NCBI GenBank assembly: GCA_029891385.1
Contig: CM057230.1
Span: 32,815,402-32,879,401, forward strand
Reading direction: 5' to 3'
DNA length: 64,000 nt
Origin: Erythroxylum novogranatense
Taxonomy: Eukaryota; Streptophyta; Magnoliopsida; Malpighiales; Erythroxylaceae
Numbering within the stretch: the first letter of the stretch is position 1; the number at the start of each line of letters is the position of its first letter. The notes beneath the pieces were generated by a model that did not search any database, was not told the origin of the DNA, and was given only the letters and a program-made list of their open reading frames with translations. Below are positions 33,719-45,610 of this stretch, piece after piece. Position numbers and translations under genes: made by a program.

Positions 33719-35757
33719 TCAACCTAAAGAGAGAGAGAGAAAGAATGTTAGAATAGAATTACATGCATGATCATAAGGACTTGCACGACATGCATATGAC
33801 TCCCACTAGTTTCAAAAAATCCATAACTCTCATTACGAATCCAAGAAACATTATGACAAAATGTCATAGTGGGTCGATATCCGACATTCCTAAAATGACC
33901 TTGGGTTTACCCAACAAGCCACTTTAGGTCAATCGGTAGGTATCGGTCATACCAATTGCATCATAGATATCCGATATTACTAAAATGACCTTGGGTTTAC
34001 CCAACAAGCCACCTTAGATCAATCGGCAGGTATCTGCATACCACTTGATTCATAGATGCAACTATCGACTAGTGCTATCAACTCGTGATGTATGCACACA
34101 CATTGGGTTATCAACTCTTGATGCGCATACATCTGATGTACACCACCCAATTTCGCCTCTGTCCACGTTGACCTTGAGTTTACTCAACAAATCAACGCTT
34201 CTAGTGAAAACCGACCTATTAATCCAAAAATCTTATTTCCATGGTTCGAACATATCCGTATAGAGTGAGCTTGGGTTTATCCAACAACCCAACTCTATAA
34301 GAACTCTGGCTCTCCCCATATTAATGGAAGGCATTAGTTTTCATATGATGTGTGAGGGTTTTCAGGTCTCATCTTTTTCTTCTCCAAGCTATAGGATTAT
34401 AGTCACCATGACTATATGGAATGATTTAGGGTAATTCATCAATCACATTGAATCTATACCTAAAATCATCCCTCATCCCACCTTTTGCATGTTGTAGTCG
34501 ACTGGTTCATGTGCTAGTCGACTGGTATAGATTACTGTGCACAAACTAGTCAACTGGTGCATGTTCCAGTCGACTACTATGGATTACTGTCCACGAGCGG
34601 TCGGTGGTGCATGTGCGGTCGACCGGTAAAATCTTGATCATTGGAACATGTACTGGCATGCTCTCTAATCGGCTAATTTCTCAATTCGTGTAGTTCAAAT
34701 TCACAATACCAAGTGTAATATCATTTATTATGATGTACCAATGAAACACTTTCATTGTTCCATGCTTACCATATATAGTCAAACTATACATGAAAAACTT
34801 GAAATTGATGAATACACTCTTATTCATTTAGATTTTTAAATAATTTGAGAATATCAAACTATCACCCTAAGTATCTCTAGCTAGTCTACATTTTATCAAG
34901 ATTACTTCGGCACTGGTCACAAAATTGTGACGGCCAAAACAATCAGGACAACGAAATACACTAGCGAGACGCTAATGTGACATATTTGACATCCGAAAAT
35001 TTTTGGAAACCCAATTTCAAGAAATTCAATTTGGAAAGCATACAACATCAATATAACACATTTTTAATCACATTAAAAATGATCCAAGGCATTGGAACTG
35101 AAAAATACACAATCATACATTTCAAACAAAAAAGCTCCAGCAACTTTCTCAAAACTGCCAAGCTCTGTGTTTTGCTCGAAAAACTCATTGAAACAATTTC
35201 AATAAATTATGAGAAAATTAAAGAGGCTACAACATGTTCACAAAATGCTCCATGAATTTTTTTAGGATTTATTTCCATCAAAAACTCAACTAACCTCAGC
35301 AACAAAGCCAATGTAGAATTTGTGTTCCTCAACACAGTTATTCCCAGAAGCACACAATAAATTCTCAAATAAATAGTAAATCACCAAGAAAATATTTTTC
35401 CATTCTCATATACATTCATAAACATATCAGAGACATGTCGGTGAAATAAAATCCGAAAAAAAAATTTCTACAATTTATTCTCGAATTTACAAGCATGCCT
35501 GTTCATTGAATGTACACAAACGCAGCAACCAGAACATTAGGGAATAAATTAGCAAAACCATATCAAATCACATTGATAAATTCCAAGCTTCCACAAACAT
35601 ATGCAAAAACATCTTGTGAACATATCTGGGCAAGAAAATTTCGAAAACAATATTTTTACACGGAATTCGAAATTAACATTTACAACATGCATCATCGTCA
35701 CAAGCAATAGGCAACTCCAACCTAGTCATGATTTCTTCGTTATATACGACACAAGTG
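33719..35757 (-). other. copia-3 untranslated leader
   Basis: No coding frame is recognisable. The sequence near 33890-34030 repeats a block with TGACCTTGGGTTTACCCAAC twice. At 34487-34640 is a cluster of GTCGAC-centred motifs. The part nearest the PBS is AT-rich. The 92-codon open frame at 34977-35255 is antisense to the element and has no known domain. Confidence 0.6.
34487..34640. repeat. Degenerate tandem repeat with AGTCGACTGG motifs
   Basis: AGTCGACTGG-like words occur about six times, within two to three copies of a roughly 54-bp unit that also holds GATTACTGT and GGTGCATGT. Later units are diverged (GCGGTCGGTGG, GGTCGACCGG). Confidence 0.65.
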
Positions 35758-35769
35758 GCTTTGATACCA
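35758..35769 (-). other. copia-3 primer-binding site
   Basis: GCTTTGATACCA on the plus strand, one mismatch from the initiator-Met pattern GCTCTGATACCA, one base before the LTR start at 35771. Confidence 0.85.
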
Positions 35770-35770
35770 C

Positions 35771-37593
35771 TGTAGGAAAATCCCGGTGTGAGCATCACAT
35801 GCCCACGGTGCGGAAAACAAAAATTTTTATTCCAGGACCTTCCCGAAAGCCAAGATCCATGTAACTATATAACAAAGTCAAACCAAAACGACCAAAGGAG
35901 ACCGTCTCTAACGGTATCCACGCAGAGATCGGAGAACCTAACCGGGACAAACCCTTTGACCCGGGAATAGCTAGAACAAATTAAAGAGTGCTAGCTCTTA
36001 CCTTTGTTCTTGAAGAGCTTGGAGAAACGATGAAGGAAGCTTGGAGAAGGAGAAGATGAAGAGCTTGGAGAAGATGATCGTGAGCTCCAAAGAGAGGAGA
36101 AAAACTTGATTTCTAAAATCCTTTTTTTCTCATCACAAAAGACCATCTTCACTTCCTTTTTCATAAGTCATATGTCACACACATAGATCACCTTCTTTTG
36201 TCCTTTAGTGCATTTTGTCTTTAACATTTAAAGACATTAAATGCAAATGGTGACAAGGCTTAAAGGAAGAAGCTTCCTCTCCTTCTTTCCACGTAAACAT
36301 ATATATATATATATATTAATTAGATATATATATATAAATGCTGAAGTGGTCCAGTCATACTGGGGTCGATCCTACCGGGTCCCGGTATGGAAAAACTACC
36401 GAAAATCTTTTTCAGCAATATCGATGTCGCGATCTCATCGGGACATATCTCGATCTCATCGGGATCCATTTAATCCTATTGCTCTCCATATATTGGATCT
36501 CTATCCAAAACTATTTTACGAATTCTCCGAATCACTCTTATGCGTGTGACCCATTAGGTTCTCGATTATGTTGGCCACTTAGATTAACACTTAATCTGAG
36601 CAAGTCATGAGCAGTATCTAGCAACACATCATGACCCCCAATTGACCGGAAAGTAATTGGTTTGACGAATGAACATATATTCATCATGAACCATATCACG
36701 AACCTTTCCATAGACAATTACTGTGCAATTCGTCCTTTCACTATGCTATACCCCACTTGGTTATGAGTATGGGTAAAGTGTCAACTCTTACTAGGCTGAG
36801 CACGTCAAATCTAGTCCAAGTGATATCAGTTCTTGTCCTGGGACTCATTACTTTATATGTCAATGAAGACACTCTTCATGACATATGTACTCCGGCCAGA
36901 GATTTCCAAGTAATGACCCTGATAAGAGGCCATAGGTATCATCTTCTGCTATCATAGAAGTGGTGAATCATCTATTGGCTACTCAATTACCTTCGAATAC
37001 CTCAAACTGTACCCAATCACCACCCTATGAGCCACCTGTGTAAGGCAACAAGGAATGGAGTCAAAGCACAGAATCAGTATCCAAGATATCTTTGAGTATC
37101 TCAAGTCTAAGGATACTTGCACCATTGCTATGATGAGATTATCACTGACATTAGAATAGGACATCCATGTGATGATCTCATAGCAGGTCATCCAATGTAC
37201 TTACTAATTCTAGTAAGCATCCACATCTCAACCCTAAATATCTCATATTTACAATTTCTGAGCTTCACTGCTTAATCAAATCAAGGAGCTTGAGATGTGC
37301 TAGTCTTTTCGGATTACCGATGTCCAGTTTCAGTAATCATATGACTAGGGATAATTTAGATACTGACATAATTGCACATGATAGGAATCTCAGTAATATG
37401 ATCACATCACAATTTCCTTCATGCTATGTCATGTATCATGGGCTTCATTAATTTGCTTATAGATCAAAATCAGTTCATAAATAATGAACATCAAATTAAT
37501 GAAATATGCCTTTCTTTATTTATTCATAAAGTTTGTACACAACTTTGTACAAAACGTACTAAAGGCGATTGCCTTTAGGGCACTACTCTAACA
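35771..37593 (-). repeat. copia-3 5' LTR (1823 bp)
   Basis: Partner of 27946-29785, ending in CTAACA before the CTGAC duplication at 37594-37598. The AT run here (36299-36316) is shorter than in the partner. The open frames at 36241-36610 and 36757-36957 have counterparts in the other LTR and are not genes. Confidence 0.94.
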
Positions 37594-38373
37594 CTGACTA
37601 CATCACATCTAGTCTAAGTGATGTTAGTTCTTATCCTGGGGATCTCATTACTCTATGTGTTATTAAAGACCCTCTTCATAACACATAACTGTTCTGGCTA
37701 GAGACTTCCAAGTAATGACTCAGATAAAAGATCGTGGGTATCATCTCCTTCTATTAGGAGTGGTAAAACCTTTACTGGTTACCCAATTACCTTCGAATGT
37801 CAATAGCTATAGCCAATCACCACCCTATGAGTAACCTCATCTTGAGGCAACAAGGAATAGTGTCAAAACATAGGATCAATATCAAAGATATTCATGAGTG
37901 CCTCAAGTCTAAGGATATTTTCACCATTGCTATGATGAGATTAATAACTGATTTTTGATAGATCATCCATAAGATAATCTCATAGCTGGTCATCTGATGT
38001 ACTTGCTACTCTTAGTAAGCACCTACATTTTAACTCTAAACATCTCATGTTTATAGTTTATGATCCACTACTTGATATAATCAAGGAGTATAATATGTGC
38101 TAGTCTGTTTGGATTAACAATGTCCTGTCTCATTAATCCTATAACTACGGATAATTTAGATACTAACATAATTGCACATGATAGGAATCTCATTATCATG
38201 ATCTTATAATGATTTCCTTCATTTAATGTTTTGTATCATGGACTTCATTAATGTGATTTAAGAACAACATAAATTCATAAATAAATGAATATCAAATTAA
38301 TGAAAATTGCCTTTTACTTTATTAATCAAAAAAGTTTGTACAAAAGTGTTAAAGGCAATTATCTTTAGAGCAC

Positions 38374-38376
<3 letters not shown>
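37594..38376 (-). repeat. copia-2 5' LTR, second part
   Basis: It resumes with CTGACTACATCACATCTAG and aligns with the copia-3 LTR (28990-29780) and the copia-1 LTR. It ends with AAAGGCAATT and GAGCACTAC, where the expected CTAACA end has been replaced by an AT run. Confidence 0.8.

Positions 38377-38408
<32 letters not shown>
38377..38408. repeat. AT dinucleotide microsatellite
   Basis: About 32 bases of TA repeats directly at the outer end of the copia-2 LTR. Confidence 0.85.
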
Positions 38409-38409
<1 letters not shown>

Positions 38410-39900
38410 TTCCTTTTGAAGTTATTTTATCTTTTCAATAAATTTTTATTTAAAGAGATTTTTATGCTTTTATTATTTTCAAGCATCTTATTTATTAAAA
38501 GTATTCATCTCTATCTTATAAATATTTATGTTATATATTTTTAAGGAATATTGAATAAGATAATTATAGATTTCACCATTATTACATCAATATTAATTTG
38601 TTATACTCCTCCAACTCTTTTTAGGTTAATGGATACTTTTGATAAGATTATGTCATTGGATTTCATCAATTGTAATAGGAACTATTAAACAATTGAATTA
38701 CCAATTCTTATTGGCCTTGAAATTATGCTCATTATTATTATTGCATTATAATCTTATAGCCATTCGAAGAATACATAGAACTTAATAGAAAAATACCTTA
38801 ATAAATATTGATTTTAGGAAATAAATAAATTAGATAAGACAATAGCGATAAAATAAAAATAATTACAAATTTTTCATTGTTAAAGGAAATTTGAAAATTT
38901 TACTATCACAAATATAGTAGAGTAATATAATAACCGATATACTCAAAATCTCTCTCAAATATGGAATATATAGCTCTCTCCCTTTATATGTCTTTCTTTA
39001 ACTCACTCTTTTAAGAAGTTGGAAGTTCATGAAGATTAAACCAAAAAATAAATTGTTATTTATTGTCAAAAGATGGAAAATGTTGTCAATAAATGAGTAT
39101 TGAACAAACTTATATTTGTTTCTGGTAGATAAGTCCATGCTTTTAAGTTTCTAATTTCTGCACTGAATCTATGCTTCACTTTTTACATCATGACTTATAA
39201 AAGGAACAACCAATTATAAATTTTTTCTATCAATAGGCCACAATGTTGTTCACACATCTTAAAATTAATATGACTTCACATTTTTTACATAGCTCAATAT
39301 AAAACATCTTAAACGCTGAGAATTCTAATCAAGTCTATGTACAAATTTAACCTACAATTAGGAAGAGAAGTAACATATTATTTGAATTATTTACAAAATT
39401 ATAATTTCATACATCAATATCATCACAAGAAATTATATCTTGAACAAAACAATATGTAACTATCACAATAAACAACAATAATCTTACAATGTAAACTAAG
39501 TTCAACAAATAAGTCTCTTAACCAAATAACTTCCTACAAACCTTTTACAATAATCATATACTTAATCTTGTAATAAGAAATACAACTTTTCTTACAAAAT
39601 TACTCTCCAACTGACTTCAAAATCACAACTGAAAATAATATAAATCAACATAACTAAATAATTATTTTTGTTAAATTCTAAACATGTATTTGTGTTACTG
39701 TAAGTATTTTGCAATCGACTTTATAGTCTACCAATTTTCCTTTGCATGATTGAATAGATATCTATTAACAACATTAATAACATGAAAATATCAAGTCAAA
39801 TGCATATTATAGGATACAAAAGTTGCCAACTGAATTAAAGCAAGGAATATGACACATGTAATCAATAGTGGTATTTGTTTGTAATAAGTAAGTAGTTGAA
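38409..39900. other. AT-rich stretch without recognised features
   Basis: No open frame of note and no repeat family recognised. The right part may be decayed pol or 3' sequence of the copia remnant that follows. Confidence 0.4.
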
Positions 39901-41200
39901 AGCCTAAAATGAGTTATGATGGAATACTAACTATTTTGAAAATTTTGATGTCAAATCTCTCCAAATCTTTTAATGTAACTTTGTTAGTTAACATATAATC
40001 TTTGTTTCTTTATGTATCAAAGGATCTTTATACCAAGAGTTTCTTTTGTGACTTTTAAATATTTTTAATCTTACTACTCAGTAAGGATTTCTATATGTTA
40101 ACTTTAGATATATCCTTAATAGTAATAAGCATGTCATCAACATAAATTAGTAAATAAACAAATGACATATTAGGAAGTCTCTTGTAATAAGAATAAATTT
40201 CAAATTTATTATGTGAGAAGTAATGACCAATCATAAATGAGTTGAAGTGTTTATTACTAGGTGACTATTTTGACTCATACAAAGAATTCTTTAATAAGTA
40301 TGTAATATATTCTTTCCTTTAATAATAGATCCCTTAAGTTGTTGCATATAAATGTTTTTATCAAATTCACCATATATAATGTTTTAACATTCATATTTTC
40401 AAAATCAAGGTCATATATAACAAAAGAACAAGTAAAGTATGAATATAATTGTATTTTATAAAAATATCATGAAGTCAAATCCCTTTTCTGTAGTACCATT
40501 TTAGATTTAACTAAACTTTATAGGCCACATCTTGCATTATTAAAATGCCATATTTCTTCTTAAAGATTCATTTGCAACCAATAATCTTCTTTGGTGGTAG
40601 TTTCATTAGTTTCTAAATGTCATTTTTCCATAAGGACTCGATCTCCTCATATATGGATACTAATCACTTAGAAGAATCTTTATAAGAAAAACAATCATAA
40701 TAAGTAAAAAGCTCACCAATATTATTTGTTTTAGGTGCCATTATTAAGGTATGAACCGCTAAATTGATTTGAACAAATCTTTAAAGCCTTATGACTTTCT
40801 TCCTTTAGATGCATTTAGCTATGTTATTTGGATCCTTTTATGGTGTACTTACATTTTCCTGTTTCTCCTTATCTTAATCATCTTCAAAGAGAAACTAGAG
40901 TTGATTAGGTTTAAAATGAAGTTATAATGAAGAATCTAATTATCTAGTCTCTAACTTCACCTTCTTTGATGCACTCTCTTGATTTGTATAAGAGGAAGAA
41001 ACAAAATCCTTTTTGGGATGAAGAATAAAAATTTCATTAAACACCACATTCTAATTGATTATAATTTTTGTAACTTTAGATTAAGACTCCACAACCTTTA
41101 CCTTTTACATCTAGATTGTACCTAATAAATATACACTCTGTAGATATCGTGTCTATTATATCGCTTTTACATGTATATATATACATAACAATCAAATGCA
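39900..41200 (-). pseudogene. Old Ty1/copia pol remnant
   Basis: Minus-strand translation shows EIESLWKNDI and KIIGCKWIFKKKYG at about 40650-40560, then DVAYKV and YRKGIDF, and LIYVDDMLIT with the catalytic Asp pair near 40155-40125. These are the conserved blocks of copia reverse transcriptase in the correct order and spacing. Stops are frequent, so this is an ancient copy, distinct from copia-1 to copia-3. The stretch from 40800 to 41200 may be integrase but is too degraded to prove. Confidence 0.7.
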
Positions 41201-42480
41201 AATATATTATAGTATTCAATAAATTTAATGTATCTTACTTCTTTTAAGTCTTGAAATTAAAAGATATGTGAGCAAAGCAATTTACAAAATAGTTAAAGAC
41301 ACCAACCTCTCATTTAATTAATCTTTTTCTAAAAAACTTGTCCTTTTAAAATTCATGAAAACCTGAATAAATATTATTCCATGAAAAATTTTGTTAACTC
41401 TTTATTAGTTGACTTAATAAATCCATTATCAAACCTGATTACATGGCATTTTGTGTTCACATAAAAAATATTTGACATGTGTATAAATCTTACTCATTAA
41501 CTTGAACCATATCCTTATACTATTGATTATTGACTTAATTACTTTACCCAACTTGAAACCCAAAAATAAACAAATTATTTGAATATGTCAGTTTTTGTTG
41601 GTTAGGTTCTAAATCATTGATAAGGTTAGTGTGCTAAGAGTATAGGGATTCTTGAGAATTTATAAGGAGTTGGACTAAAAGTCCATCATCTAAGGAAGAG
41701 CTTTTGAGAAATTGAAAGATGTTATAGAAGGACATATATCTGCAAATTATTAATATGTTTTAAAAGGAAGAACCATTTGAAGATTGAAGGGGAAATGTGA
41801 TATGATATGAATACTTCAAAGAGAAAATGTATATATGTTAAAGCCACACTATGTTATTTGTTTAAGTTAAGAAAGTTTTCTTGCATGCTTATAAAAGTAA
41901 ATGTATATATGTAAAAGCCACACTATGTTATTTGTTTAAGTTAAGAAAGTTTTTTGCATGCTTATATATTTTAGTAATTAGGGTTTGCCATTTAGTATGC
42001 ATGAAACTAAGAGTTTTGAAATTGAAAGTTTTGAAAAATAAAAATAAGGAGTTTCTTACATTGGTAGTTTCAAAACTTTTTTGTTGAATTGCTTAATCAT
42101 TATTTTACTTAGTAGTTATTTATGAAATTATTTTATTGAAATATTTTATCATTGTTTTACTTAATCATTGTCTATGAAATAGTTTTGTAAATTGAATGTT
42201 GTTTACAGAATATTTTAATAATTTATTTATCTTTATTTTTGTAATTAGTATATAGTTCATATGTAGAATTATTAATTTAGAAATGAAATTTATAAAAGAA
42301 AGGATCCTAAGGTCTACTGAATTCTATATGATAGGAATGATCAAATTATTTTATTATTGACTAAGTGATAAGTCAAATTATTTACATATGATTTTAGGAT
42401 GAATTGGAACTAATTTGACTTATCTCTATGTGAATTTTGAGCTTTATTTAGTTAATTCTCACACATTTCAACTTTATTGC
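41200..42480. other. AT-rich stretch with a short tandem duplication
   Basis: No gene recognised. At 41825-41972 a unit of about 74 bp is present twice in tandem with few differences, containing AAGCCACACTATGTTATTTG. The 68-codon open frame at 41881-42087 overlaps this duplication and has no known domain. Confidence 0.55.
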
Positions 42481-43750
42481 TTAATAGGTGCATATGGATA
42501 GATTTTGGGGAAAGAAGCATAAATTTTTTTGTCGATGTCAGATTAAGGTCATTCAAGTACGATTTTGAAGATAATTCTGAGTTCTACAACTTCTGTGAAG
42601 ACTCTGAGGAGAGATTTTGCCACCTAAAGGGTCAAAATTGCACATTTCTATAAATGTCCAATGTATGTCCGCCTAACGGACATGATGTCCCTTCAAACAG
42701 ACATGTGCGGAGCTAAAAAGCTGGAAAACTTGAGACGGTCCACCCAGCGGACATAAAGTCCAGCTAACAAACTTTGACAGTGTTGATATGATCCATATTT
42801 TTCTGTTTAGCAAAAACTAGATTTTTTTGAGCCCAAGACACTATAAATACTCATTTTTAAGACCAAAAGTGGGGGCTGGACATTGAAAATGAGGCTGCAC
42901 AAAAGAAGGCACCCAAAAGAGGCAAAGAAGAAGATCAAAGAGCATTGAATCAAGTATTGGAAGTAATCTTGTTGTTTGCTCTCTCTATCTTCTCTCTCTA
43001 ATATTTCTTGGATGTTGAGTATCTTTATTTGTTTAGATTCTTTTATCATGTTCTGGAACTAAACCCCATTTAGGGTGAGGGATGTAGCCTACTTTGGGGG
43101 ATTGATTTATATTTTATGGATTGATTGGTGTTGAATGAAAGTTCTTGGGTTATGTTTATCTTTCTTGAACTTCATTATTGTTTCTATGCTTGATCACCAT
43201 AGATGCAACTTTAGGAATCATATGATAAACTAAGAGGTGAAGTATGATTTATGCACTAGGAAGATAAACACATTAGATTTATAGATACAAATGTTTTAAA
43301 TTAGTGTGATAACTTGTGGTTGTGTGTTCTTAATGAATTTGACTAGTTAGGTTTTCACAGTGAGAGATGGTAATCAACTAGTTAGGTATTCTTATATGTC
43401 TTGAGAGAGAATATGAGTAAAGTTGTGCAATTATTATTATAACATGTCATTAAATCAATTTTATAATTTAATGATTAATCTCTTAAATTGGTGAACCCCA
43501 AAGCCTTAAGTCTAAACCATCAGATTTACCTTGTTTATTTTGTTTTTACAGTTTTTACAATTTATTGTCTGCTCTAATCCAATCATCTTTTATGCTTCTT
43601 TTATTTTAGTTCAAGTCATTAGGATTAATTCAGTAGTGAGTATCTTAGTTCTTGTGGGAGACGACCTTGGAATACTTGATTTGTAAGTACTAAGAACAAT
43701 TTTGTGCACTTGCAAATTTTCTCAACCACTAAGAAATTATCTTATGTGAG
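42480..43750 (+). repeat. LTR-like remnant, probably Ty3/gypsy
   Basis: The sequence has the style of plant gypsy LTRs of the Tat/Athila type. It has a CACTATAAATAC TATA box near 42838, then a pyrimidine-rich stretch (CTCTCTCTATCTTCTCTC). CATGTTCTGGAACTAAACCCC follows near 43048, and GTGGGAGACGACCTTGG near 43655 lies close to the presumed end. Exact ends, partner LTR and PBS were not found. The assignment rests on remembered family appearance. Confidence 0.4.
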
Positions 43751-43837
43751 TATAATATACCTCTCTACAGTCACTCTAAGAACTTTAATGCTTATTTCAA
43801 AGAGACTTAGTAAAAACCAAAATTAATCCTGCTTGAG

Positions 43838-44160
43838 ATAATGATGAAGAGATTTCGAAAGAAAAGGAGCATAATGGAAAATTATGTTGGTGATACTTTC
43901 CAAACAATCATGTTTAAGTTAAAAAGGTAAAATAAGCGTGCTAGCAATTGGATTTCCTATTTTAATGATGGGTTGAAATTAAGCACATACATTTAAATGG
44001 TTAATTTAGGAAAATTGATTGAAGTGGAAATCCCTAGAATTCCTTACCAATATGCATATACTATTATTGGACATGATAGAGGCAAGCTTGGGGATTATAT
44101 GGATAAAATGTACAATAAAGAGACTTTCTTATAAGCATATGCTTATTACCTATTCTAGGT
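43838..44160 (+). pseudogene. Mutator-like (MuDR) transposase C-terminal remnant
   Basis: Plus-strand translation gives KRFRKKRSIMENYVG and KLKRxNKRASNW. Then comes IEVEIPRIPYQYAYTIIG followed by GDYMDKMYNKETFL. The last part matches the pattern IPCxHA-I and DYVDxMYSKEAFL at the SWIM zinc-finger end of plant MuDR transposases, although the Cys and His ligands are lost here. Stops interrupt the frame. No terminal inverted repeats were located. Confidence 0.5.
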
Positions 44161-44755
44161 AAGCATCACTAGCCATAATAATTTTCATTTTCATTTATTA
44201 ATTTCATTATAGAAGAAATAACTCAATATAAGGAAATTAAGAAGGAACTTTAGGTGGAAAGAGAGACCAATGAGGTCTTAGTCAGCAAAATGCACCAATA
44301 GTACCAAGTTAAGGCATCCAACATAGTAATGCTAACCAAGCATTATCTCAAGTCTAAAGGCCTCCAATGTCAAAGAGGGTAATATTGAATATATGAAGGT
44401 ATTTTACAGGTGCGTTTTGTTTTAGGCGAATAAGTGAATACTTTGTAAATATGGGACATATCTTTGCACTTGCCTTTTTATTTATAAGTAAATTACAAAA
44501 GTTACGAACTTCAATAAATTTTGTAATACTAATCTAAAATTTCAAAAAAAGTGATAAAATACTCTAACTTTTATTTTTTTACCAAAAAACCTCATGTAGT
44601 CTCCAACATGCCACTTTAGCAAACGTACTTTTCCTATGAAACACATATGGCCTAAGTTATACATGTCTTATTTAAAGATGATATCACTGTTACTTATGGG
44701 TGGGATCCATCTTGCACAAAGAACTAACTAGCAATTCCCTCAAGTTTAATATAAC
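44160..44755. other. Stretch between the transposase and PPR remnants
   Basis: The first 250 bases may extend the Mutator-like C-terminus (ITQYKEIKKEL). The rest shows nothing recognisable. Confidence 0.35.
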
Positions 44756-44799
44756 TTTAACTAGGAATTCTCTTTAAAGCCCTTTTCTTCATCATTGTC

Positions 44800-45610
44800 C
44801 TAATTCTTTAAACATTATCCCACACACCAAGATCAACATATATATTAAGCAGAAGTATGTAAGAACCTAAACTAGAAGAATCCAAGAACATAAGATGCTC
44901 AACTATAGGCTTTATAATGCTTAAGCTTTCTTTAGCTCTAAAACCACTGAGAAAAGTTCTCCAAGTCACATCATTATGTTTAATCAACATATCCACAACA
45001 AATTTTCATGCTTCTTCTACATTCCCCATACGGTGAAGAGTGTCAACCATTAGCAACACATCATTCTCAATACCTCCCACTTTAGAATACATATTAATGA
45101 GCACGACCTCGAGTTTTTCTTCTAATTGAAACTAATTTTCTTGTAGATAAAGATGCAAATCTACCCTCTTTTCAATATTCTGTAATTAGGTAATCACTGA
45201 AACAATAGTTAACAATATGACATGATCAGGGACAATGCACCTGTCTTTTATAGTTTTCAATATTCTGTCTTTTATAGTTTTCATACTATAAAACACATTT
45301 AAAGCTTCCAGGTAATACCTACTGTGTATATAACAACCCATCATTGCATTACATATGACAACAACTTTTTCAAGCATTTCATCAAACAAACTTCTAGCAA
45401 TACTAACCTTTCCTACTTTTTCATACCCATCAATCATTTTAGCACTTGTGACCATATCATTCTTTGGCATCTTATCAAATAAGGCTTAAGCATCATACAT
45501 TCTCCCAAAAAGATGCTTCGCAAATCAAACTCCATCTTCCAACTAGCATACCTGCTTATCAAAGGATTTTAAAATATTAAACTTCTCTCCTTCGTCAGCA
45601 TTAAATTAAA
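44800..45610 (-). pseudogene. Pentatricopeptide-repeat (PLS-type) protein pseudogene
   Basis: PPR proteins bind organelle RNA sequence-specifically. From about 45600 leftwards, minus-strand pieces read YASWKMEFDL, then MPKNDMVTSAKMIDGYEKVG and ARSLFDEMLEK, then CNAMMGCYIHSRYYLEALNVF, followed by PDHVILLTIVSVIT (45470-45186). Next come INMYSKVGGIEN and an E-motif-like NDVTWRTFLSGFRAK and SYILLLNIYVDLGVWDNV (44996-44808). These are consecutive degenerate PPR motifs of about 35 residues ending in an E domain. Several stops and frame changes are present, the N-terminal repeats are absent, and a 21-bp tandem duplication adds a KTIKDR copy near 45250. It is a truncated gene copy, not functional. 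Confidence 0.75.

Larger units (their letters stand above)
27946..37593 (-). mobile_element. copia-3: complete Ty1/copia retrotransposon, 9.65 kb
   Basis: Minus-strand element with both LTRs (27946-29785 and 35771-37593), each starting TGTAGGAAAATCCC and ending CTCTAACA, a perfect CTGAC target duplication, a PBS and a polypurine tract. It carries gag, protease motif, integrase, RT and RNase H in copia order. It inserted into the 5' LTR of copia-2, a related element. Gag and RT-RNase H frames are long and open, while the integrase and the end of pol are broken. It is the best preserved element in the window, though its LTRs differ at many positions and it is probably not autonomous. Confidence 0.95.
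13229..38376 (-). mobile_element. copia-2: truncated Ty1/copia host of two nested elements
   Basis: The element survives as three pieces: 13229-14934 (pol), 26192-27945 (leader, PBS and start of the 5' LTR) and 37594-38376 (rest of the 5' LTR). The gypsy element separates the first two pieces and copia-3 separates the last two. Its 3' end (RNase H and 3' LTR) is missing at the LINE junction at 13228. Gag and protease are also missing, and RT has an internal deletion. It is therefore a non-functional relic, older than both insertions. Confidence 0.8.
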
